DNA of 64,000 bases from Shouchella miscanthi (lineage in GTDB: Bacteria; Bacillota; Bacilli; Bacillales; Bacillaceae_D), in NCBI RefSeq assembly GCF_007725405.1, contig NZ_CP042163.1:744001-808000 (forward strand), in the 5' to 3' direction. The notes beneath the pieces are model-generated. The model worked only from the letters and a program-made list of their open reading frames with translations. It had not been told where the DNA came from and did no database searches. The translations under genes were made by a program, and so were the position numbers. Below are positions 27,205 to 36,362 of the stretch, in pieces; the first letter of the stretch is position 1; every line of letters begins with the position of its first letter.

Positions 27205-27502
27205 GTCCTTTATTTGTATAAAGTGGCAGTGACTTTCTCTATTATGTATAAGCGGGAGTATGGTAAGGGTGACAAAAACAGACGAATATGCGTGCTAGAC
27301 GAACAAAGAATACGGCCTTATGGATAAAGATTTGTTGGAAAATAGATAAGTGCAGGTTTGAATCCATGACAAATAATCGAAATTATTAGGCATTTTTAGC
27401 GTATAATCCTAAACTTGAGCGTGGTACCCTAATAATAAATAAAGTGATACAGGCACGATTCTTACAGTGACATAAAGAAGCGGAAAAAGTGTTTTTAAGT
27501 AA
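27205..27502. other. intergenic region between decarboxylase and sugar importer
   Basis: About 300 A/T-rich bases between divergent genes with no credible ORF. It contains an imperfect palindrome AATAATCGAAATTATT at about 27372, possibly an operator. No clear consensus promoter is seen. Confidence 0.4.
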
Positions 27503-27516
27503 ATGAAAACGCTTAC
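27503..27516 (+). promoter_or_regulatory. cre box (CcpA site) before the sugar importer
   Basis: TGAAAACGCTTACT, in full agreement with the TGWAARCGYTWNCW consensus, starts one base inside an in-frame ATG at 27503 and lies 36 bases before the preferred TTG start. Carbon catabolite repression of the importer is the likely consequence. Confidence 0.7.
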
Positions 27517-27538
27517 TCATAAGAGGGGGGTACAAGTT

Positions 27539-28849
27539 TTGTCAGTCATAAGAGGGAGAGGACATTGGGTTTTTCCTAGTTTGACAAGTGTTGTTGTTGT
27601 TATGGTGTTAGCGGGATGTTCAGCAGAAGAATCCGATGCAATTGAAGAAACGATTACGATTGAAGGAAAAACGACTGTTACCTATTGGCACAATCACACT
27701 GGTAGAGGGCTTGAGGCTATTCGCCAAGTTGTATCCGATTTTAACGAGAGTCAAGATGATATTTTTGTGCAAGAAATCTATAGTGCTTCAACAGAAGGAG
27801 ATGACCAACGATTACTTACTGCCATTGCAGGAGGGAATCCACCCGACCTTGCTCACTTTGACCGTTTTAAAGTTGCCCAATATGCAGCAGAAAACTCACT
27901 AGAACCACTTACACCGTTTATTGAACAAGATCAATACGATATGAACTTGTATTACGACTATGCTGTCGATGAAACGACTTATGACGATGACATTTATGCC
28001 ATGCCCATTACGACGGATTCACGTCTACTATTTTATAATAAAGACCGCTTTCAGGAAGTCGGACTTGATCCAGAAAACCCACCTACGACAATAGAAGAAT
28101 TGGAAGAGGCTATCGAAAAGCTGTCTACGATAGAGGACGGGCGAGTTGAGGAATTAGGAATGGTTCCGTGGACAGCTCAAGGTTGGTTGTATACGTGGGC
28201 TTGGACTTTTGGTGGTGATTTCTATGATATGGAAACGAATACGTTAACCATTGATCATCCTAAAAATGTGGAGGCACTGGAATGGCTCGTTTCCATCGCA
28301 GATCAATACGACGCAGCAACTGTAACGAGTTTTGATACGGCTCAAGGAAGTAATGAAATGGATCCTTTTATTCAAGGAATTTATAGTATGAAAGTCGATG
28401 GCCCGTTTTCCATATCAACGATTCAGCAATATAAACCGGATCTGAATTATGGTGTCACACCGATACCAACACCAACTGGAGATGATTTCGCTACATGGTC
28501 AGGTGGGACATCTGTCATTATTCCAAAAGGTGCCCATCATGCTGAAGAAGCGTGGGAGTTCATGAAGTACTTTGGTAGTTACGAGGGGCAAATGACCTAC
28601 AGTGAAATCAATAATCAAATGTCTGTGATTGATAAAGTGAACGAAGATTTGTATCATGATGATCCAATAATGACTGAATTTATTGATATTTTACCGAGCT
28701 CAAATGCACGACCACCTATTCCTAGTGGCCAATTATTGTGGAATGAATTAGACAGAGCGGTAGAGTATGCCATTCATGGAAGAGGAGAGCCACAAGAGCT
28801 TTTAGAGCGTGTTCAGAAAAGGGTAAACCAAGCAGAGGCTGAGGAATAG
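27539..28849 (+). CDS. sugar ABC transporter substrate-binding lipoprotein (family 1)
   Basis: A 436-residue lipoprotein binding a sugar outside the membrane. Lipobox VLAGC puts the lipidated Cys at residue 27. The mature protein follows the family 1 pattern (VTYWHNHTGRGLEAIRQVVSDFN, GGNPPDLAHFD, FYNKDRFQEVGLDP, WSGGTSVIIPKG). I prefer TTG at 27539, eight bases after AGAGGGGGG, over the ATG at 27503, which has no ribosome binding site and lies within the cre box. Two permease genes follow with 11 and 13 base gaps. Substrate is not readable; CUT1 systems take oligosaccharides or glycerol phosphate. Confidence 0.88.
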   Translation: MSVIRGRGHWVFPSLTSVVVVMVLAGCSAEESDAIEETITIEGKTTVTYWHNHTGRGLEAIRQVVSDFNESQDDIFVQEIYSASTEGDDQRLLTAIAGGNPPDLAHFDRFKVAQYAAENSLEPLTPFIEQDQYDMNLYYDYAVDETTYDDDIYAMPITTDSRLLFYNKDRFQEVGLDPENPPTTIEELEEAIEKLSTIEDGRVEELGMVPWTAQGWLYTWAWTFGGDFYDMETNTLTIDHPKNVEALEWLVSIADQYDAATVTSFDTAQGSNEMDPFIQGIYSMKVDGPFSISTIQQYKPDLNYGVTPIPTPTGDDFATWSGGTSVIIPKGAHHAEEAWEFMKYFGSYEGQMTYSEINNQMSVIDKVNEDLYHDDPIMTEFIDILPSSNARPPIPSGQLLWNELDRAVEYAIHGRGEPQELLERVQKRVNQAEAEE

Positions 28850-28860
28850 GAGGGGTTCAT

Positions 28861-29787
28861 ATGGCGCAACTTGAAACGAATAAACCACCTAAAGTTAGAG
28901 TGAATAAACGACGGTCAAACGAAAACCTTACAGGCTGGTTGTTTGCGATGCCTTGGGTAATCGGGCTACTACTCTTTTTTGGTTACCCGTTGCTTTCGTC
29001 TATGTATTACAGCTTTACAGACTTCAGTATTCTTCAAAGTGGTGAATTCATAGGATTAGCTAATTACCGTGAGCTGTTTCAAGATGATTTATTTTGGATT
29101 TCCATTTATAACACCATATATTTTGCTGTCTTTTTTGTACCACTTAGTATCATCTTCGGTGTTGCTCTTGCAATGGTGCTGAACATGAAGGTAAAGGGAA
29201 TGGCGGTCTATCGCACGATCTTTTTCTTACCGACCCTTGTACCACATGTGGCTTTAGCGATTTTATGGGTGTGGCTCTTAAACCCTCAGTTTGGGTTAGT
29301 CAATGCGATGCTTGATTTTGTCGGCATTCAAGGACCACCGTGGCTAGGAAGTACGTTCTGGTCAAAACCAGCCCTGATTTTAATGTCGCTTTGGGGAATT
29401 GGGCAAGCGGTAATCATTTATTTAGCTGGATTAAGTGATATCTCTCAAGAATATTACGAAGCAGCCGAAGTAGATGGCGCAACATTCTTACAAAAGACCT
29501 TTAAAATTACGTTGCCTTTATTAACACCGGTTATCTTTTTTAACTTAGTAATGGGTTTTATCGGTGCTTTCCAACAGTTCACGTTGCCTTATGCCATGAC
29601 GAATGGAACAGGAACACCGGCTGATTCATTAACCTTTTACGTCATGTATTTGTACGATAATGCGTTTAGTTATTTTAGAATGGGCTATGCCTCGGCAATG
29701 GCGTGGATTTTGTTTCTCATTATTCTAGTACTAACGAGTCTTGTTTTCTGGAGTTCAAAAAAATGGGTTCACTATCAAGGTGATTGA
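28861..29787 (+). CDS. sugar ABC transporter permease (MalF-like, CUT1)
   Basis: A 308-residue inner membrane permease with six transmembrane helices. The EAA loop (EYYEAAEVDGATFLQKTFKITLPLL, split here as family motif EAAEVDGA then ITLPLLTP) is present for contact with the ATPase. It pairs with the following permease. No ATPase gene is in the operon, which is usual for Bacillota CUT1 systems that share an MsmX-type ATPase encoded elsewhere. Confidence 0.92.
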   Translation: MAQLETNKPPKVRVNKRRSNENLTGWLFAMPWVIGLLLFFGYPLLSSMYYSFTDFSILQSGEFIGLANYRELFQDDLFWISIYNTIYFAVFFVPLSIIFGVALAMVLNMKVKGMAVYRTIFFLPTLVPHVALAILWVWLLNPQFGLVNAMLDFVGIQGPPWLGSTFWSKPALILMSLWGIGQAVIIYLAGLSDISQEYYEAAEVDGATFLQKTFKITLPLLTPVIFFNLVMGFIGAFQQFTLPYAMTNGTGTPADSLTFYVMYLYDNAFSYFRMGYASAMAWILFLIILVLTSLVFWSSKKWVHYQGD

Positions 29788-29800
29788 GGAGGAATGAGAA

Positions 29801-30637
29801 GTGGAAGCAACTGCTAAGAAGCGTTTCAAAAAAATTTATGCACATACTGTCTTGATCATCGCGTCTATCATCTTTCTCGTTCCGTTTATTTGGATGGTGT
29901 CGACATCGTTTAAACCAATAACGCAAGTGTTTAGTTTTCCGCCAGAGTTTATTCCTCGTCCTTTTCAATGGGAAAATTATATTGAAGCGACTCAATATAT
30001 CCCATTTTGGACGTACACATATAACACCGCAGTGATCACAGGATTAAGCACTTTAGGAGTTGTCATTTCTTGCCCAATCGTTGCTTATAGTTTCGCCAAG
30101 TTACGATGGCGTGGACGGAACATGATGTTTGCCATTACGATTGCCGTAATGATGATACCGGCTCAAGTAACGATGATACCGTTGTTTTTACTTTTTAATC
30201 AGTTTGGTTGGGTTGGAACGAATTTACCTCTCATTGTACCAGCATTCTTTGGGGTTCCGTTCTCTATTTTCCTTTTACGTCAGTTTTTTAAAGGATTGCC
30301 AGATACATTAAGGGAAGCAGCAAAGATTGATGGAGCAAGTGAATGGCGGATTTACTGGCAGATTATGTTCCCTTTAGCAAAGCCAGCCATTCTAGCCATT
30401 GCGTTGTTTCAATTCATGGCCTCGTGGACAGATTTTCTTGGGCCGCTCATTTACTTAACAGAAGAAGCGTCTTACACGCTTTCATTAGGATTACAACAAT
30501 TCCAAAACCAGCAAGGATCTCAATGGCATCTAATGATGGCTGTATCTACCATGATGACATTACCCATTATCGTCCTCTTCTTCTTTATGCAAAAAACGTT
30601 TATTAACGGTATCACTTTTACAGGAATAAAAGGATAG
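29801..30637 (+). CDS. sugar ABC transporter permease (MalG-like, CUT1)
   Basis: A 278-residue permease with six transmembrane helices and an EAA loop (LREAAKIDGASEWRIYWQI). Partner of the preceding permease, last gene of the operon. GTG start with TGAGGAGGAATGAGAA upstream. A large hairpin follows the stop. Confidence 0.92.
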   Translation: MEATAKKRFKKIYAHTVLIIASIIFLVPFIWMVSTSFKPITQVFSFPPEFIPRPFQWENYIEATQYIPFWTYTYNTAVITGLSTLGVVISCPIVAYSFAKLRWRGRNMMFAITIAVMMIPAQVTMIPLFLLFNQFGWVGTNLPLIVPAFFGVPFSIFLLRQFFKGLPDTLREAAKIDGASEWRIYWQIMFPLAKPAILAIALFQFMASWTDFLGPLIYLTEEASYTLSLGLQQFQNQQGSQWHLMMAVSTMMTLPIIVLFFFMQKTFINGITFTGIKG

Positions 30638-30647
30638 CGAAAAAACA

Positions 30648-30744
30648 AAAGACGAATGCCCAATGTAATAGGCTCCCTCCTATGTTTTCACGTTTTATCG
30701 TGTCTTCTAGTCAGGGAGCCGATCACGGGAATCATTCGTCCTTT
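30648..30744. terminator. large nested hairpin between convergent genes
   Basis: Nested inverted repeats: outer GACGAATG / CATTCGTC, middle GGCTCCCT / AGGGAGCC, inner CACG / CGTG. Flanked by AAAACAAAA and CTTTTG, so it can terminate both strands. Its 97-base size and three stacked helices are unusual for a plain terminator. Confidence 0.65.
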
Positions 30745-30766
30745 TGTTGCATTCTAAGCTTCTGAT

Positions 30767-31516
30767 TTACTTTGTTTTAAAGCTTAAGAAGCCGTCGTCA
30801 ACTGGAATGGTTTGACCGTTTACAGCATTGGCTGCGTCTGTAAATAAAAACGTAACGACATTTGCGACTTGCTCAGGTTTAATTAATTGTTGACGCATGT
30901 GAAGTTGGGCAAGTTGTTCTTTCGCTTCATCAGAGTCGCCTAAAATGGGGGTATCAATAAATCCTGGCGCAACGCCAACAGAACGAATTCCGTAATCAGA
31001 AAGTTCTAAGGCTGCTGATTTTGTCATCATCACAACGGCTGCTTTCGCTGCATTGTAATTAAAACTTCCTAAGGCAGCAATAGAACCATAAATGGATGCT
31101 GTATTCACAATTGTTCCTTTTACACCTAATTCAACCATTTTCTTCGCAGTATAGTAAATACCGTAATAAACACTATGCTGATCAACGTCTATGACTTTAT
31201 GATAAGATGCAGGATCTAGTTCAAGCAGTGGCTTTACAAGCCCGATACCGGCATTGTTAAAAATCCCATTAATTGTATTGAATTTTTCTACGGTCCAATG
31301 AACCATTGCTTCTACTTCTTCTGCTTTTGAGACGTCGACTTTATAAGAAACAACTTTATCTGCAAGATCCATTTCTGTTGCGAGTGATGCTGCCGCTTCA
31401 CTGTTAAAATCAGCAATCACAACTGACGCTCCCTTAGCTGCAAGTTGTTTAACGGTTTCTTTACCAATACCACTTGCGCCACCTGTTACGATAATTGCTT
31501 GTCCTTCCATTTCCAT
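30767..31516 (-). CDS. short-chain dehydrogenase/reductase (SDR family)
   Basis: A 249-residue classical SDR using NAD(P)H. Cofactor motif TGGASGIG at 11-18, NNAG at 87-90, catalytic Ser141, Tyr154 and Lys158 are all present. The C-terminus IPVDDGFLSFK fits the FabG-like group. The Asp36 after the second strand (VVIADF) suggests preference for NAD. Ribosome binding site AGGAGGG before ATG. Monocistronic; substrate unknown. Confidence 0.9.
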   Translation of the reverse strand: MEMEGQAIIVTGGASGIGKETVKQLAAKGASVVIADFNSEAAASLATEMDLADKVVSYKVDVSKAEEVEAMVHWTVEKFNTINGIFNNAGIGLVKPLLELDPASYHKVIDVDQHSVYYGIYYTAKKMVELGVKGTIVNTASIYGSIAALGSFNYNAAKAAVVMMTKSAALELSDYGIRSVGVAPGFIDTPILGDSDEAKEQLAQLHMRQQLIKPEQVANVVTFLFTDAANAVNGQTIPVDDGFLSFKTK

Positions 31517-31613
31517 AAGAATCCCTCCTATATCGTTAGCGATTGCACGCTTTACTAAGCTTACCTTGATTGAAGCTCATTATACGCTTTCCAATTTAAG
31601 CCGTAAGTAGGCA

Positions 31614-31640
31614 CCTTCATGTGACTTAGTAGCATGAAGG
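31614..31640. promoter_or_regulatory. perfect 8-bp inverted repeat between divergent genes
   Basis: CCTTCATG / CATGAAGG with an 11-base spacer, between the SDR and methyltransferase genes. No T-run follows, so an operator is more likely than a terminator. Confidence 0.35.
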
Positions 31641-31758
31641 ATAGTGAGCATAAGAAAATAGTGTCGTTATAAATATGAAGCATAAAGCTGTACAAATCTT
31701 TTTCTTTTTATTATAGTTATTAAAGAGTTGTTATATCTATTATCTAAGGGGATAAAAA

Positions 31759-32313
31759 ATGAACAATCGGATCCAACGTAAAATAGCAAATTTAGAAGGG
31801 TTACAACGGTTTCCTGCTGAAGACTTATTTTCGTACTTTACAATTAATAAAAAGGATACGATTTTGGATGTTGGTACCGGAACAGGCTACGTGGCTCGTG
31901 CCGTGGCAACTAAAGTCGATAAAGTGTACGCACTTGACTCAGACAAAGACATTTTAGCGTACCTCATGAAAACAAGTGACGAAAGCGGCATTCGAAACAT
32001 TGAACCTATTGTTGGAGATTTTAAATCAATACCGATTCCTAAAGATCATGTCGATACAGCGATTGCCTCTATTTCTTTACATGAAGTGAAGCCGTTATCT
32101 GCTGTGTTAGACCAAATTCGATCGACTCTAAAGCAAGGTGGGGTATTTGTCTGCATTGATATAGAGAAAACGGAAAACGCGTCAGGACCAAGAGTCTTCT
32201 CTGGAGAAATGGAACAGGAAATGATGAATGCTGGGTTTACCATTGTTACTAAATCATTTCCTGGAATGAAGCTAGGTAAGGAGCCACTTTATGTAATTGT
32301 AGGCAGAAAATGA
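31759..32313 (+). CDS. class I SAM-dependent methyltransferase
   Basis: A 184-residue cytosolic methyltransferase of the Methyltransf_11/25 type. SAM-binding motif I is ILDVGTGTGYVA (about residues 34-45), acidic motif II YALDSDKDIL, and motif IV DTAIASISLHEV. The start has AAGGGGATAAAAA upstream. Target molecule unknown. A hairpin follows. Confidence 0.87.
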   Translation: MNNRIQRKIANLEGLQRFPAEDLFSYFTINKKDTILDVGTGTGYVARAVATKVDKVYALDSDKDILAYLMKTSDESGIRNIEPIVGDFKSIPIPKDHVDTAIASISLHEVKPLSAVLDQIRSTLKQGGVFVCIDIEKTENASGPRVFSGEMEQEMMNAGFTIVTKSFPGMKLGKEPLYVIVGRK

Positions 32314-32329
32314 AGAAGATATGCATGTA

Positions 32330-32363
32330 AGCGTGGTGGGCTTCTTAACGAATCCACTACGCT
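32330..32363 (+). terminator. hairpin after the methyltransferase gene
   Basis: Stem AGCGTGGTGG / CCACTACGCT followed by GTTTACATT; T-run is weak. Confidence 0.5.
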
Positions 32364-32462
32364 GTTTACATTCAATGAAGGGCATTGGAAAACGGAAGTG
32401 GATTAACGGGTACAGTAGCTTCTTTTGTCATGGTACAATGAAAAAAAAGGAGGAGATGCCTG

Positions 32463-32762
32463 ATGAATTTGCCAAGTTGTTGGTCGTGTCAATATACTTA
32501 CTCCTATAAACAAGCGTACGTATGTACATTTGCAAAAACTAAATGCCCATCCTGCTGAGAGAAGCAGTACCAGTCAAAGCGAAGTAAGCTAAATTTTGGT
32601 TTGATCTTTCTTATGGCATTTATTCCATTGTTTATTGTTAGGACGTTTACCGCTATTTCATTTCTAGCGTATATAGGTATGATGTTGCTCTTGTTTGTCG
32701 TTGTTTCTTTTCTTTTGCCTTTTTGTTATCGCTTTACAGAGGAACAGAAAAGTTATTTTTAG
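32463..32762 (+). pseudogene. Cys-rich small membrane protein (TIGR04104-like) interrupted by one TGA
   Basis: The reading frame starts MNLPSCWSCQYTYSYK and would continue for 99 codons to a TAG at 32760, with two CxxC pairs and two C-terminal hydrophobic helices, as in cxxc_20_cxxc family proteins. A TGA at 32556 follows CPSC and precedes EKQYQSKRSKLNFG. In related proteins this position is typically Gly, so a GGA-to-TGA change explains it. AAAGGAGG is upstream, showing it was an expressed gene. It may be a recent pseudogene, a sequencing error, or a read-through case. Confidence 0.65.
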
Positions 32763-32813
32763 AATGGAACGGGCTGCATGATTGGAAGCGTTTTATTAGA
32801 GGAGTCGTTGCGA

Positions 32814-33050
32814 ATGAAATATATTGAGTGCGGGTGGGGGAATCGTTGGTTGTTGCGAACCGAAGTCGAGTATAGAGATGGAACCGAAATGGAATATAGG
32901 GGCTGGAAAGGCCCGGTATCGGTTCGCTCTCTCTATTTGCGACTGTGGGTTGGTCACACCATTCTCATCCTAGATAGCAAAGAAGGGGTAAAGAAGCAAC
33001 AAAAGACGCAATCGCGATTTAAATGTGTAGTTGGACTTGTGAGTGAGTAG
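32814..33050 (+). CDS. DUF3977-like small protein
   Basis: A 78-residue protein starting MKYIECGWGNRWLLRTE and containing DGTEMEYRGW, SLYLRLWVG and ILDSKEG, which match my memory of DUF3977. Function is not known for the family. The internal ATG is preferred over an earlier one because AGGAG lies ten bases before it and the family begins at MKYIE. Confidence 0.7.
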   Translation: MKYIECGWGNRWLLRTEVEYRDGTEMEYRGWKGPVSVRSLYLRLWVGHTILILDSKEGVKKQQKTQSRFKCVVGLVSE

Positions 33051-33058
33051 AAGAATTT

Positions 33059-33083
33059 AAATAGAACCCTTGTGGTTCTATTA
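33059..33083. terminator. bidirectional hairpin between convergent genes
   Basis: AATAGAACC / GGTTCTATT stem between the DUF3977 gene and the phr gene; flanked by A/T rich DNA on both sides. Confidence 0.6.
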
Positions 33084-33089
33084 GTACAT

Positions 33090-33215
33090 TTAATGACCGG
33101 TATCAGCTTTAGAATGTGCGTCTATAGGAGGATCAATAAGCTCACCGATACTTGTGGTTGAGGGAAAAGAAAAGAACAATATGGTTAGTAAGGCTATGGG
33201 AGCCCATTTTTTCAT
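33090..33215 (-). CDS. Phr-type signalling peptide precursor (41 residues)
   Basis: Starts one base after the Rap stop, with TTAGGAG nine bases before its ATG. The precursor has a basic start MKKWAPI, a hydrophobic core LLTILFFSF forming a secretion signal, and an exported tail ending HSKADTGH. This is the standard Phr layout: export, proteolysis to a short C-terminal peptide, re-import by an oligopeptide permease and binding to the cognate Rap. The mature peptide is probably within SKADTGH, which loosely resembles the NprX peptide of the Bacillus cereus group. Mature ends are inferred. Confidence 0.75.
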   Translation of the reverse strand: MKKWAPIALLTILFFSFPSTTSIGELIDPPIDAHSKADTGH

Positions 33216-33216
33216 A

Positions 33217-34311
33217 TTAATCAACTCCTAATTTTAATAGGTTTTTCTTTGAAGAATAAGCTTCGCGTAAATATTTTAGAGAGAGATCAGTTCGCTTCTG
33301 TTTTTCAAAATAGATCGCTAATTCATCTGCCATTTCTTCAATTTCGAAGTGTAGGTCATGGTCTTTTAACATTTGGAGAGACCGGTCAATGAGATAATGG
33401 TTCTCGTCAACGTACAAGCCCTTTAATATGGAACAATTTGCAATGAATTCTGTCATATTAAAATACTTTGCCTCTTGTAATCCTTCTTTTAAGAAGATAA
33501 CTGCGGTTTCCATTTCATTAAGCTTGAATAGCGTTAAAGCTAAATTATATTTTGTTTTTGTGATGAGTGGGTTTGTTTCTGTCCCCATCTTTTCTAAGAC
33601 CTTCTCATAATATCCTCTTGCGGCAGAATAGTTTTTGTAACGATATTCATTAATACCGAGCATACGAAGAACAATGACTTCAGCAACGGGGTAGTTACGT
33701 GCACTTACAAGATTTTCTTGCAAGATGTCATTTGCTTTTTCATAATTATCTGTTTCAGAAAATAAACCAGCTAACAAGTTATAACTGAAAATGGTTTTTT
33801 CCGTGTACTGAAGACGTTTGAACGTAACAATTGCATCTTCTAAGTATGAGCTAGCAAATACATATTGATTTATTCTGTATAAACTTGACCCCATGTAATA
33901 ATGAAATTCTGCCTCTTCTGCGTCATCTTTTACATATTCTAGCAATCGCTCTGCTTTACGAAATAATTTAATTGCACTGCGATAATGCTCTTGAAGAAAT
34001 TCATGCTGACCACTAATAAAATAATAGTAATAATGTAGGAGATTATCCATGGAACTTTTTACAATAGGGTCAATGCGATTAAACATTTCGTCGCCTGCTT
34101 CTCTATCTGTTGTTTGATCCATCATCATGTTAAAGCGGTACTCGACAAGGGAGTAATAAGCAAGAATTTGGTCACTTTCCTCCATTTTATTAAGCATGTC
34201 CTTAATTTCAGCTTGCAGATGAATCGCTTGATCAACGGATCGAGCAATAATGCAACTGTACCATTCTACAATCTTCGCCCCGACAATTTCTGAGCGAATG
34301 AAGTCCGACAT
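33217..34311 (-). CDS. Rap family TPR regulator (response regulator aspartate phosphatase type)
   Basis: A 364-residue cytosolic helical protein: an N-terminal three-helix bundle (about residues 1-75) followed by six or seven TPR repeats (for example EEAEFHYYMGSSLYRINQYVFA and PLITKTKYNLALTLFKLNE). Length and layout match Bacillus Rap proteins, which either dephosphorylate Spo0F or block DNA-binding regulators such as ComA and are inhibited by a Phr peptide. The phr gene follows after one base. Direct target is not predictable. Ribosome binding site AAGGAGGGGG. It lies downstream of a peptide transporter ATPase on the same strand. Confidence 0.88.
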   Translation of the reverse strand: MSDFIRSEIVGAKIVEWYSCIIARSVDQAIHLQAEIKDMLNKMEESDQILAYYSLVEYRFNMMMDQTTDREAGDEMFNRIDPIVKSSMDNLLHYYYYFISGQHEFLQEHYRSAIKLFRKAERLLEYVKDDAEEAEFHYYMGSSLYRINQYVFASSYLEDAIVTFKRLQYTEKTIFSYNLLAGLFSETDNYEKANDILQENLVSARNYPVAEVIVLRMLGINEYRYKNYSAARGYYEKVLEKMGTETNPLITKTKYNLALTLFKLNEMETAVIFLKEGLQEAKYFNMTEFIANCSILKGLYVDENHYLIDRSLQMLKDHDLHFEIEEMADELAIYFEKQKRTDLSLKYLREAYSSKKNLLKLGVD

Positions 34312-34435
34312 ATGTAACCCCCTCCTTTCTTCGTATATGGCTTATTTTACTAATAAAAGGGAATTCATGTAAGAACTATTTGATATTTCCCAATACGCTA
34401 TTTGTTTATTTTTAGGTAACGTGCATTCATAAAAA

Positions 34436-34474
34436 TACACCACCAGTAACTGCTCGACAGCTACCGATGGTGTT
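34436..34474 (-). terminator. hairpin after the transporter ATPase gene
   Basis: Minus-strand stem ACACCATCGGTAGCTG / CAGTTACTGGTGGTGT followed by ATTTTTAT. Confidence 0.75.
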
Positions 34475-34485
34475 AGACGCGTTGT

Positions 34486-36219
34486 TCAGACATTCGTAGT
34501 GATTTTCTCATATACAGCCGATCTAGCAACCCAATGATGTGAGGCTTGTTCAACCAATTCATGATCTGCCTCTTCTTCAATAAAGGGTAATGGCAGCGTC
34601 GGAACTGGCTCATAGCGACGCAGGCTAGGATTGGTAATCGGTATGGCAGCCAACAAATTTTTTGTGTAAGGGTGGTGGGGTTGTTCGAAAATCTTTTTTG
34701 TCGATCCCATTTCGACTATTCTCCCCTTGTACATAACAGCGACGCGATCGCAAAATTGCTGGACCATCGAGAGATCATGGGCAATAAAGAGATATGTTAG
34801 CCCAAGCTTCTGTTGAAGGTCTTTGAGTAGCTCGATCATTTGGGTCTGAATGGATGCATCGAGTGCAGAAAGAATTTCATCACACACAATAAGCTTTGGT
34901 TGAACTGCCAGTGCCCGCGCAATGCCAATTCGTTGTCGTTGCCCACCTGAGAATTCGTGAGGGTAGCGATAAGCCATGTCACGGTCTAAGCCTACTAATG
35001 TTAGGAGTTCAACGACACGGGTGTAACGCTCTTGCTTCGTCTGTACTAATTGATGCAAATCAAGTGCTTCGCCAATACTATCAATAATTTTCAGGCGTGG
35101 ATCTAATGAGGCATATGGGTCCTGAAAGATAATTTGAATATGGCGACGCATGTGTTTTAATTCGTTTGGTGTCAGATGCCCTAGGTCAAAGCCTTCATAT
35201 AGAACTTCTCCACTAGTCGGTTTATGCAAATGAAGCAGCGAACGACCAGTTGTTGATTTTCCAGATCCAGACTCACCGACAAATCCAAATGACTCGCCTT
35301 CATAAATGGTAAAGGAAACATCGTTGACTGCTTTCGTTACATGCCCTTTTGCTAATTGAAAATACTGTTTTAAGTTGCGAACTTGAAGCAGCGGCTTGTT
35401 ATCTGAAAAAGTAGGTTCTTCTTTATCCGTCATCATCTTAGGAAAAGCATCCAGTAAGCGCTTCGTATAAGGATGTTGTGGGTAATCAAAGATGTCTGTT
35501 GCCTGATTTTCCTCTACAATTTCTCCTTCTTTCATTACGATTACTCGATCACACAGTTCTGCTACGACACCGAAGTCGTGTGTAATAAGCAAAATGGATG
35601 TACCTGTCTCAGCTTGAATGTCTTTTAATAAATCTAATAGTTGAGCTTGCACCGTTACATCGAGTGCGGTAGTTGGTTCATCTGCAATAAGGAGGCGAGG
35701 TTTGCATGCAAGAGCGATGGCAATAACGATGCGCTGCCTCATTCCGCCTGAAAATTCATGAGGGTACTGTTTAAATCGCTGTTCAACTTCTGCAATGCCG
35801 ACTTTTTCCATTAGTACCAATGCTTCTTGTTTAGCTTTATGAGGGGTAAGCTTCTGATGTTTCCGAATGCTTTCTGTTATTTGTTTGCCAACTGTCTTAG
35901 TCGGATTTAAAGATGTCATTGGATCTTGGAACACCATTCCAATTTCTTTACCACGAATACGCTGCATCTTTTTCTCAGGTAAATCTAGTAAATTAGTTGA
36001 TAAGAATTCAATTTGACTATCATCACCATAGACAGCAGAAGGAGAAAGTAGTTGCATAATCGCTTTCGCTGTGACGCTCTTGCCACTACCTGATTCTCCA
36101 ACGATGCCAAGGGTTTCTCCTTTATTAATCGTGAAACTTATCTGTTTGACCGCTTCAATATAATCATCACCATTTATAAAGCCAACTGATAAGTCTGAGA
36201 TGCGCATTAATTGCTCCAT
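34486..36219 (-). CDS. peptide ABC transporter ATPase, fused OppD-OppF type
   Basis: A 577-residue protein with two complete peptide/nickel-type ATPase domains. First: Walker [11 protein letters not shown], signature EFSGGMRQR, Walker [13 protein letters not shown]. Second: [19 protein letters not shown] and [12 protein letters not shown], where the usual Pro after DE is Ile. Each domain is followed by the C-terminal oligopeptide motif ([16 protein letters not shown] and [15 protein letters not shown]). It energises the permeases encoded divergently from 36363. Fusion of both ATPases in one chain resembles GsiA/YliA. Start has GGAGGATTTTC before ATG. Confidence 0.92.
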   Translation of the reverse strand: MEQLMRISDLSVGFINGDDYIEAVKQISFTINKGETLGIVGESGSGKSVTAKAIMQLLSPSAVYGDDSQIEFLSTNLLDLPEKKMQRIRGKEIGMVFQDPMTSLNPTKTVGKQITESIRKHQKLTPHKAKQEALVLMEKVGIAEVEQRFKQYPHEFSGGMRQRIVIAIALACKPRLLIADEPTTALDVTVQAQLLDLLKDIQAETGTSILLITHDFGVVAELCDRVIVMKEGEIVEENQATDIFDYPQHPYTKRLLDAFPKMMTDKEEPTFSDNKPLLQVRNLKQYFQLAKGHVTKAVNDVSFTIYEGESFGFVGESGSGKSTTGRSLLHLHKPTSGEVLYEGFDLGHLTPNELKHMRRHIQIIFQDPYASLDPRLKIIDSIGEALDLHQLVQTKQERYTRVVELLTLVGLDRDMAYRYPHEFSGGQRQRIGIARALAVQPKLIVCDEILSALDASIQTQMIELLKDLQQKLGLTYLFIAHDLSMVQQFCDRVAVMYKGRIVEMGSTKKIFEQPHHPYTKNLLAAIPITNPSLRRYEPVPTLPLPFIEEEADHELVEQASHHWVARSAVYEKITTNV

Positions 36220-36362
36220 TGAAAATCCTCCGTTTACGTTCTATTTCTTATCATAAAATTAAATCCCGATTAAATCAATATACTTAATTGACTTAACAGG
36301 CAAGCGGTGCTATATTCATACATACATTTATAGATTTTTTTATAGTTGGAGGTGATGAGAGA

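Noticed and set aside
28861-30637. Missing ATPase gene in the sugar ABC operon as an anomaly
   Set aside because: Bacillota CUT1 importers commonly share one MsmX-type ATPase encoded elsewhere, so absence is ordinary.
32321-32509. 62-codon ORF before the Cys-rich protein
   Set aside because: It runs across a hairpin and over the ribosome binding site of the downstream gene; likely chance.
32556-32558. TGA as a selenocysteine codon
   Set aside because: No selenocysteine insertion hairpin is evident, and the position corresponds to a typical glycine after a CxxC pair rather than a redox site.
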